In this document: in pieces, positions 59,336 through 64,000 of the stretch | Numbering within the stretch: the first letter of the stretch is position 1 | Layout: each line of letters starts with the position of its first letter | NCBI GenBank assembly: GCA_015665415.1 | Contig: JADFAE010000014.1 | Span: 124,001-188,000 of the forward strand | Source: Roseobacter sp. | GTDB taxonomy: Bacteria > Pseudomonadota > Alphaproteobacteria > Rhodobacterales > Rhodobacteraceae | Direction of reading: 5' to 3' | Length of the DNA: 64,000 bases | Notes under the pieces: model-generated | Told to the model about the DNA's origin: nothing | The model's database searches: none | The model's input: the letters and a program-made list of their open reading frames with translations, nothing else | Made by a program: the position numbers and the translations under genes

Positions 59336-60646
59336 ATGGGGTTGAACCTGCTGTATTCGAATGACCGCAAAGGGGAGCTTCCCAACAGCTGGTACGCCGC
59401 CACGGCGACGCCATTGGCCCCATTTGCCCCCCTGACCGGTAGGCACAAAGCGGATGTCTGCATCATTGGCGGCGGCTACACCGGCCTGTCAGCGGCCCTG
59501 CATCTGGCTGAAGCGGGCATGGATGTGGTGTTGTTGGAGGCGCATCGCGTCGGCTTTGGTGCGTCAGGGCGCAACGGCGGCCAGTTGGGAAGTGGCCAGC
59601 GCATGGATCAGGAGGGCCTGGAAGGGTTTGTCGGCAAAGCCGAGGCCCAAAAGCTATGGCATTTTGGCGAAGAGGCCAAAGATCTAGTCAAATCCCTGAT
59701 CGCCAAGCATCAGATCGACTGTCATCTGCGCCCCGGTGTCGCCTGGACCGCCTCCAGCAGGCGGGAGGCGGCACATTTACACGACTATGGCCATCATCTG
59801 CAGGACAGCTATGGCTACTCCGAGATCGAATTCCTTTCCCCGGAGGAGTGCCACCAGATGTGCCCCTCACCAACCTACAAAGGTGGCATTCTGGACCATG
59901 GTGCAGGGCATCTGCATCCTTTGAACCTGGCTCTTGGGCTGGCACGGGCGGCTACTGGTGCCGGTGCCCGCATTCACGAGACCAGCGAAGTTCTGGAGAT
60001 CACCGAAGGCCGCGAGGTCCGAGTCAAAACCAGTGCCGGAGAGATTTGCGCGGACCACCTGATCCTGGCCTGTAATGGCTATCTGGGCGGGCTCAACCGG
60101 CAGGTCGCATCCAAGGTGATGCCAATCAACAACTTTGTGGTCGCCACGGAACCGCTGGGCGATGCCGCAGACCAGGTGCTCAGCCGTGATGTCGCGGTGG
60201 CGGACGACAAGTTTGTGGTCAATTACTTCCGTCTCAGCCATGACAAACGCCTGCTCTTTGGCGGCGGCGAGAGCTATGGATATCGCTTTCCTGCCGATAT
60301 TCGGGCCACCGTGCGCAAGCCGATGATCCAGATATTCCCGCATCTGAGTGACGTAAAGATCGACTATGCCTGGGGCGGCACGCTGGGCATCACCATGAAA
60401 CGCATGCCTTATCTGGCCCGCCTTGGCGAGAACATGCTCTCCGCTTCGGGCTATTCCGGACATGGTGTGGGCACCGCAGTGCATGCCGGACAGCTGATGG
60501 CCCATGCCATCCAGGGCCAGGCCGAAGGCTTTGAGACCATGGCCAGGATCCCCGCCCCCAGTTTCCCCGGCGGCGGGGCCATGCGTTCGCCATTGCTGGC
60601 CCTGGCGATGACCTGGTTTGCCCTGCGAGACCGGATCGGGATCTAG
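59336..60646 (+). CDS. FAD-dependent amine oxidase (PuuB/DadA type)
   Basis: 436 residues from the ATG at 59336, six bases after AGAGG. The dinucleotide motif is ADVCIIGGGYTGLSAALHLAE near 40-59. VGFGASGRNGGQLGSGQRMD follows, the pattern of gamma-glutamylputrescine oxidase (PuuB) and related DAO enzymes. The C-terminal FAD motif includes SASGYSGHGVGTAVHAGQL near 382. It oxidises a gamma-glutamylated amine to the aldehyde, giving peroxide. No aldehyde dehydrogenase (PuuC) is seen in the window, so the aldehyde may be handled by another enzyme elsewhere. Confidence 0.9.
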   Translation: MGLNLLYSNDRKGELPNSWYAATATPLAPFAPLTGRHKADVCIIGGGYTGLSAALHLAEAGMDVVLLEAHRVGFGASGRNGGQLGSGQRMDQEGLEGFVGKAEAQKLWHFGEEAKDLVKSLIAKHQIDCHLRPGVAWTASSRREAAHLHDYGHHLQDSYGYSEIEFLSPEECHQMCPSPTYKGGILDHGAGHLHPLNLALGLARAATGAGARIHETSEVLEITEGREVRVKTSAGEICADHLILACNGYLGGLNRQVASKVMPINNFVVATEPLGDAADQVLSRDVAVADDKFVVNYFRLSHDKRLLFGGGESYGYRFPADIRATVRKPMIQIFPHLSDVKIDYAWGGTLGITMKRMPYLARLGENMLSASGYSGHGVGTAVHAGQLMAHAIQGQAEGFETMARIPAPSFPGGGAMRSPLLALAMTWFALRDRIGI

Positions 60647-60787
60647 CCAGCCGCGCCTGATCTGGCATCCGTTCTCCTGTTCTCTGCCCTCATGAGCCCC
60701 TTGTTCGGGCTGGATCTTTTGTGGTTTTCCCCCGCAAAGGCCGAACCGCAGGGCCAATCGCAACATTTGTGTGAAATTTCGCCGATC

Positions 60788-60805
60788 GAGCCCCCAAAAG
60801 GGCTC
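60788..60805. other. Hairpin in the gap before the aminotransferase gene
   Basis: GAGCCC (60788-60793) pairs with GGGCTC (60800-60805). The 225-base gap 60647-60871 also has AGCCC/GGGCT at 60695 and 60707, and a TTTCGAAA palindrome at 60841-60848 close to the next start. No gene is seen. Confidence 0.45.
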
Positions 60806-60871
60806 TGCCCTCTTGGCATTGCCCGTCCACTCTTTTAAGTTTTCGAAATACACCATTCAGGATTTTGAAAT

Positions 60872-62080
60872 ATGACTCTCCCTCCGAATGTACATGACGC
60901 CGAGCCCATTCCCCCTGCCGCGCGTGAGGCCATCGAGGCACTGATGCAATCCGGCGACCTGTTTCGCTACACCGCGCCTCAGGATGCGCCCGTCGCCCTT
61001 TTGGAGCAGGAATTTGCCGCGCTCCTGGGCAGTAAATATGCGCTGGCCGTCTCCTCCTGTTCGGCGGCTCTGTTTCTGTCTCTCAAGGCGCTTGATCTGC
61101 CTCGTGACGCCCGTGTTATGATCCCCGGCTTTACCTTTGCCGCTGTGCCCTCGGCCGTTATCCATGCGGACTGCGTGCCGGTTCTGTGTGAAGTGGGCGA
61201 GAATTACCGCATCGACATGGCAGATTTCGAGAGCCGCCTTGGGGATGACATCCAGGCGGTCATCATCAGCCATATGCGCGGCCATACCTCTGACATGGAT
61301 GCGATCCTGAGCCTCTGTGCCGCGCGCGACATTCCGGTGATCGAGGATGCCGCCCACTCGCTGGGCACCACCTGGAACGGGCAGAATATCGGCACCCTGG
61401 GCCAGATCGGCTGCTTTTCCTTCCAGTCATACAAGATGATCAACGCGGGCGAAGGCGGCATCCTGATCACCGACGACGCTGATCTGGTGGCCCGTGCGGT
61501 TATCATGTCTGGCGCCTATGAGCACAACTGGCAGAAACACAAAGCCCCCCGAGGTGACAACAGTGCTGAATTGGCCGAGGCCTTTGCCAAATGGCAGAAC
61601 CAGCTGCCCCTGTATAACCTGCGGATGAGCAATCTCTCCGCGGTGGTGATCCGCCCGCAGCTGCCGGAGCTGGCCCGCCGGGTCCGGGACGGGTTGAAAA
61701 ACCACGATTACGTGGCAGCGCGTCTCAATAGCTCTGCGTATTTCGACGTGCCTGCCCCGCTTGCCCCAGAGCAGCGTGCTCCGGATTCGATCCAGTTCAA
61801 TCTGGTGGGCATGGATGACCAGCAGATTACCACCTTTTCCGAGGCCACCGCCAAGGCAGGGATCAAGGTGCAGATCTTTGGCCGCTCAGCCGACAATGCC
61901 CGGGCCTTCTGGAATTGGCAGTTTCTCGCAGATCAGCCAGATCTGCCGCAAACCCGCGCCATGCTGATGCAGGCCTGCGATGTGCGCCTGCCGGTTCGCC
62001 TGAACCAGGATGAGCTGGATGTAATCACGGAAATCCTGCTCGACGCGGCCAGGGCTACAATGTCTCAGGTCGCCGCCTGA
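60872..62080 (+). CDS. DegT/DnrJ/EryC1/StrS-family PLP aminotransferase
   Basis: 402 residues. PLP-binding Lys188 lies in CFSFQSYKMINAGEGGILI, and D159 in VIEDAAHSLG contacts the pyridine nitrogen. VSSCSAALFLSLKAL near 61-75 and MIPGFTFAAVPSAVI are the usual substrate-side stretches. Family members aminate keto-sugars, although some work on other keto acids or inositols. Here no sugar-nucleotide gene is nearby and the gene follows an amine-degradation cluster, so the substrate may be different. Separate promoter probable, as the gap before it is 225 bases. Confidence 0.9.
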   Translation: MTLPPNVHDAEPIPPAAREAIEALMQSGDLFRYTAPQDAPVALLEQEFAALLGSKYALAVSSCSAALFLSLKALDLPRDARVMIPGFTFAAVPSAVIHADCVPVLCEVGENYRIDMADFESRLGDDIQAVIISHMRGHTSDMDAILSLCAARDIPVIEDAAHSLGTTWNGQNIGTLGQIGCFSFQSYKMINAGEGGILITDDADLVARAVIMSGAYEHNWQKHKAPRGDNSAELAEAFAKWQNQLPLYNLRMSNLSAVVIRPQLPELARRVRDGLKNHDYVAARLNSSAYFDVPAPLAPEQRAPDSIQFNLVGMDDQQITTFSEATAKAGIKVQIFGRSADNARAFWNWQFLADQPDLPQTRAMLMQACDVRLPVRLNQDELDVITEILLDAARATMSQVAA

Positions 62081-62104
62081 CGGCAGGTCTACCGTATGGC
62101 GGTT

Positions 62105-62250
62105 GCGCGCCGTGCGTCAGCACGGCGCGCCTGGCCCAACAAAAGGCGGGGCCCCTTTGGGCATCCGTTTTTTGGCGGGAGCCCCACCTTGCAACAGCAA
62201 GCGCTGCCCCCAACCAGGACCATCAGGCCAGGATCAGCAACCACAGATAC
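62105..62250. repeat. GC-rich dispersed-repeat-like intergenic block
   Basis: An 11-bp perfect hairpin (GCGCGCCGTGC, GTCA loop, GCACGGCGCGC at 62105-62130) is followed by CCCAACAAAAGGCGGGGCCC... up to GGCGGGAGCCCCACC. Stretches of the type GGCGGGGCCCC with a TTTTTTGGCGGGAGCCCC partner are familiar from roseobacter intergenic repeats. The 226-base gap holds no gene. Confidence 0.55.
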
Positions 62251-62282
62251 AAAAAATGCCCCGACGCAGAGATCGGAGCATT
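62251..62282 (-). terminator. Rho-independent terminator of phaR
   Basis: On the minus strand AATGCTCCGA pairs with TCGGGGCATT (one G-U), followed by TTTT. It lies 25 bases past the phaR stop. Confidence 0.88.
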
Positions 62283-62306
62283 TCACCACTGATCCGCTCT
62301 GGCGGA

Positions 62307-62870
62307 TTATTTCAACTTTGACAGCTTGTCTTGCAGCTCGGACAATTGCCGTTTGATGGCCTCCAGATCCTCACCGCTGTCCTCCTTGGCGCTGGTTGGC
62401 GAGGATGTGGCACCGCTGCCACCCCATCCCCCTGGCATGCCTCCGGTCATGGCTTTCAAAAAGGCCTCTTGCTGCGCCTTCATGGCGTCAAACCCGGGGA
62501 TCTGCGACATCGGATTCATCGCCGAGATATTCTCGACCATCTGCGCCTGACTGTCGCGCAGCATGTCAAAGGATGCCTGCAGGAACTGCGGCATCACCCC
62601 GCCGCCGGGCTGCATGTAGCTGCGCACCAGATCGTTGAGCACATCAACCGGCAGGATATTTTCGCCCCGGCTTTCGTGTTCGGCAATGATTTGCAACAGA
62701 TACTGACGGGTGAGATCATCGCCGGATTTCAGATCCACGATCTGAACCTCACGCCCTTCCCGAATGAAACCCGCTATATCTTCCAGTGTCACATAGTCGC
62801 TGGTCTCGGTGTTATACAGGCGTCGACTGGCATAACGCTTGATCAGCAGGGGTTTTTCCTGGTCCGCCAT
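62307..62870 (-). CDS. phaR: Polyhydroxyalkanoate synthesis repressor PhaR
   Basis: 187 residues from the ATG at 62868-62870, with GGAGG six bases upstream. The open frame extends 64 codons further but without protein character. The N-terminal PHB/PHA-accumulation regulator domain contains LLIKRYASRRLYNTETSDYV and VTLEDIAGFIREGREVQIVD. The C-terminal part is Gly/Met-rich with a helix (EDLEAIKRQLSELQDKLSKL) that binds PHB granules. PhaR represses phasin and its own gene until granules titrate it away. Other pha genes are not in the window. Confidence 0.95.
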   Translation of the reverse strand: MADQEKPLLIKRYASRRLYNTETSDYVTLEDIAGFIREGREVQIVDLKSGDDLTRQYLLQIIAEHESRGENILPVDVLNDLVRSYMQPGGGVMPQFLQASFDMLRDSQAQMVENISAMNPMSQIPGFDAMKAQQEAFLKAMTGGMPGGWGGSGATSSPTSAKEDSGEDLEAIKRQLSELQDKLSKLK

Positions 62871-63061
62871 ACTGTCCCTCCCCGGACATGATGCATTGCA
62901 GAAAAAGACTATGCGAGCGCAGAACAAAAGAAAAGCCTGCAGACTCGCCGGATCCCCTTGCGGCTTGGAATACCACAGCTCAGGCCCGCGCCTCAGATTT
63001 CGCTTGAGCTCAACCTGGCTTGAGGTTTTACACCTCTCTGCGCAGCAACAGGAGATGCGCA

Positions 63062-63934
63062 TTGAAAATTCTCATCCTTGGGGGCACCGGCTCCATCGGC
63101 AGCGCCGTCACCGCAGAATTGGTAACACAGGGGCATGAGGTCACGGGCTTGGCCCGCTCCGTCACCTCGGCCCAAAAACTGATGGATCTTGGGGCAAACC
63201 CGCATTCCGGCGACCTGAGAACCCCCAGAAGCTGGGCCGCGCCGTTGGCACAGGCAGAGGCGGTGATCCAACTGGCCACAACCTTTGACACCGATATGGC
63301 AGAGGTCGATGCCGCCGCCATGGATGCCATTCGCGCGGAGGCCCGCAGCCGCACCCAACCGCTGCGGCTGATCTACACCGGGGGATGCTGGCTCTATGGT
63401 CAGACCGGCGATCGCACCGCCAGCGAAGTCAGCCCCAAGCGACCAATTTTGGCCTTTGCCTGGATGCAGGATACCGCCGAGGTGCTGCTGGCGGACACCC
63501 ATCTCAGCTGCTGTGTCATCCATCCTGCCATGGTCTACCACGAAGAGGGCGGCGGCGTGTTTTCACGCCTGTTGCAACAGGCCAGCCGCGACATTCCCTT
63601 CGAGATCTGGGGCAGTCTCAACACCCGATGGCCCCTGGTGCATCGCGGTGATCTTGCCCGAGCCTACCGCTTGCTGCTGGAACAGACTGATCTAACAGGA
63701 AATTTCAACGTCGTTGCCCAATCGGGGGTTCCTGTGCGTGACATAGTGAATGAGATCATACGACGCCACGATCACAGTGGCACCTATGTGGTGCGCAGCC
63801 GCAAGCATGTGATGTTCAAATATGGTGCCTGGGCCGAAGGCCCGACCCTGGATCAGCAAATGAGCGCCAATAAGATCCAGCAAAGCTGTAATTGGCAGCC
63901 GCAGGTCAGCGATTTCACCCAAGCTGCCTTTTGA
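63062..63934 (+). CDS. NAD-dependent epimerase/dehydratase family protein
   Basis: 290 residues from a TTG at 63062 that has AGGAG seven bases upstream. An upstream TTG in frame (63020) lacks one and would add 14 residues. The Rossmann motif is LILGGTGSIGSAVTAELV near 4-21. LRLIYTGGCWLYGQTGD holds the region where SDR enzymes have the catalytic Tyr. Such enzymes act on nucleotide sugars or similar hydroxy compounds. It is divergent from phaR with about 190 bases between starts. Substrate unknown. Extended-SDR family. Confidence 0.85.
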   Translation: MKILILGGTGSIGSAVTAELVTQGHEVTGLARSVTSAQKLMDLGANPHSGDLRTPRSWAAPLAQAEAVIQLATTFDTDMAEVDAAAMDAIRAEARSRTQPLRLIYTGGCWLYGQTGDRTASEVSPKRPILAFAWMQDTAEVLLADTHLSCCVIHPAMVYHEEGGGVFSRLLQQASRDIPFEIWGSLNTRWPLVHRGDLARAYRLLLEQTDLTGNFNVVAQSGVPVRDIVNEIIRRHDHSGTYVVRSRKHVMFKYGAWAEGPTLDQQMSANKIQQSCNWQPQVSDFTQAAF

Positions 63935-64000
63935 CCCTTCCATACGCTCCGCTTTGCGCCCTGCTACTACCAACCGAGATCTGCAGTCGGGCCCAAACAC

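Noticed and set aside
1-64000. CRISPR arrays, insertion sequences, prophage or rRNA
   Set aside because: No regularly spaced repeats, transposase motifs, phage structural genes or rRNA-like sequence were seen.

Overview
The window looks like chromosomal DNA of a Rhodobacteraceae (Roseobacter-group) alphaproteobacterium. The basis is GC-rich coding sequence, short intergenic gaps, a PhaR regulator of polyhydroxyalkanoate synthesis, a PutA/PutR pair, a MetR/MetF pair, and hypothetical families typical of the group (SPOR protein with Pro/Ala linker, VOC-cupin fusion, Hint-domain protein, TerB pair). I identified the genes by reading motifs and overall resemblance. No database search was possible, so product names rest on remembered family features.

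Layout. 1-9772 is a fatty-acid/acyl-CoA catabolic island: a truncated hotdog thioesterase, two paralogous MerR regulators, two acyl-CoA dehydrogenases, a GST, a thiolase, a cupin and a FadB/FadJ-type multifunctional protein, mostly in one direction. 10233-13620 is a looser accessory stretch: a secreted metalloprotease-like Sel1 protein, a Hint-domain protein, a sulfotransferase and a secreted AT-rich orphan. 13749-19139 holds a DMT exporter divergent from an acyl-CoA synthetase, a membrane-anchored protein that looks like a protease-dead M48 relative, and a SPOR protein. 19277-22912 is a nucleoside salvage operon (cdd-deoA-deoB-upp) with a shared 16-bp dyad in front of cdd and in front of upp.

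23046-36105 holds a VOC-cupin-cupin protein, malic enzyme MaeB, tRNA-Leu(UAA), a 44-residue membrane microprotein, a TPR protein, putR/putA, a rhomboid protease, small enzymes, an inositol monophosphatase-type SuhB and a CurA-like oxidoreductase. 36180-36830 is an AT-rich, probably foreign SpoU methyltransferase. 36966-40593 contains metR/metF, a thioesterase and a DUF2235 hydrolase overlapping an orphan molybdenum-hydroxylase large subunit (40583-42868). An ornithine decarboxylase, an Lrp regulator, a LysR/PhyH divergent pair and valS follow. 50488-52153 is a compact operon of two TerB-like proteins and a signal-less PhnD-type binding protein.

52292-60646 is the most coherent system: a polar amino acid/amine ABC transporter, two glutamine-synthetase-like ligases, a class I glutamine amidotransferase and a DadA/PuuB-type FAD oxidase. 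This is the plan of a gamma-glutamylated amine or polyamine degradation pathway (PuuA, PuuD and PuuB roles, no PuuC aldehyde dehydrogenase in view). A perfect TTTGATCAAA palindrome precedes both the first ligase and the amidotransferase. The window closes with a DegT-type aminotransferase, a dispersed-repeat-like intergenic region, phaR and an NAD-dependent epimerase. I see no CRISPR array, rRNA, intact transposase or prophage.
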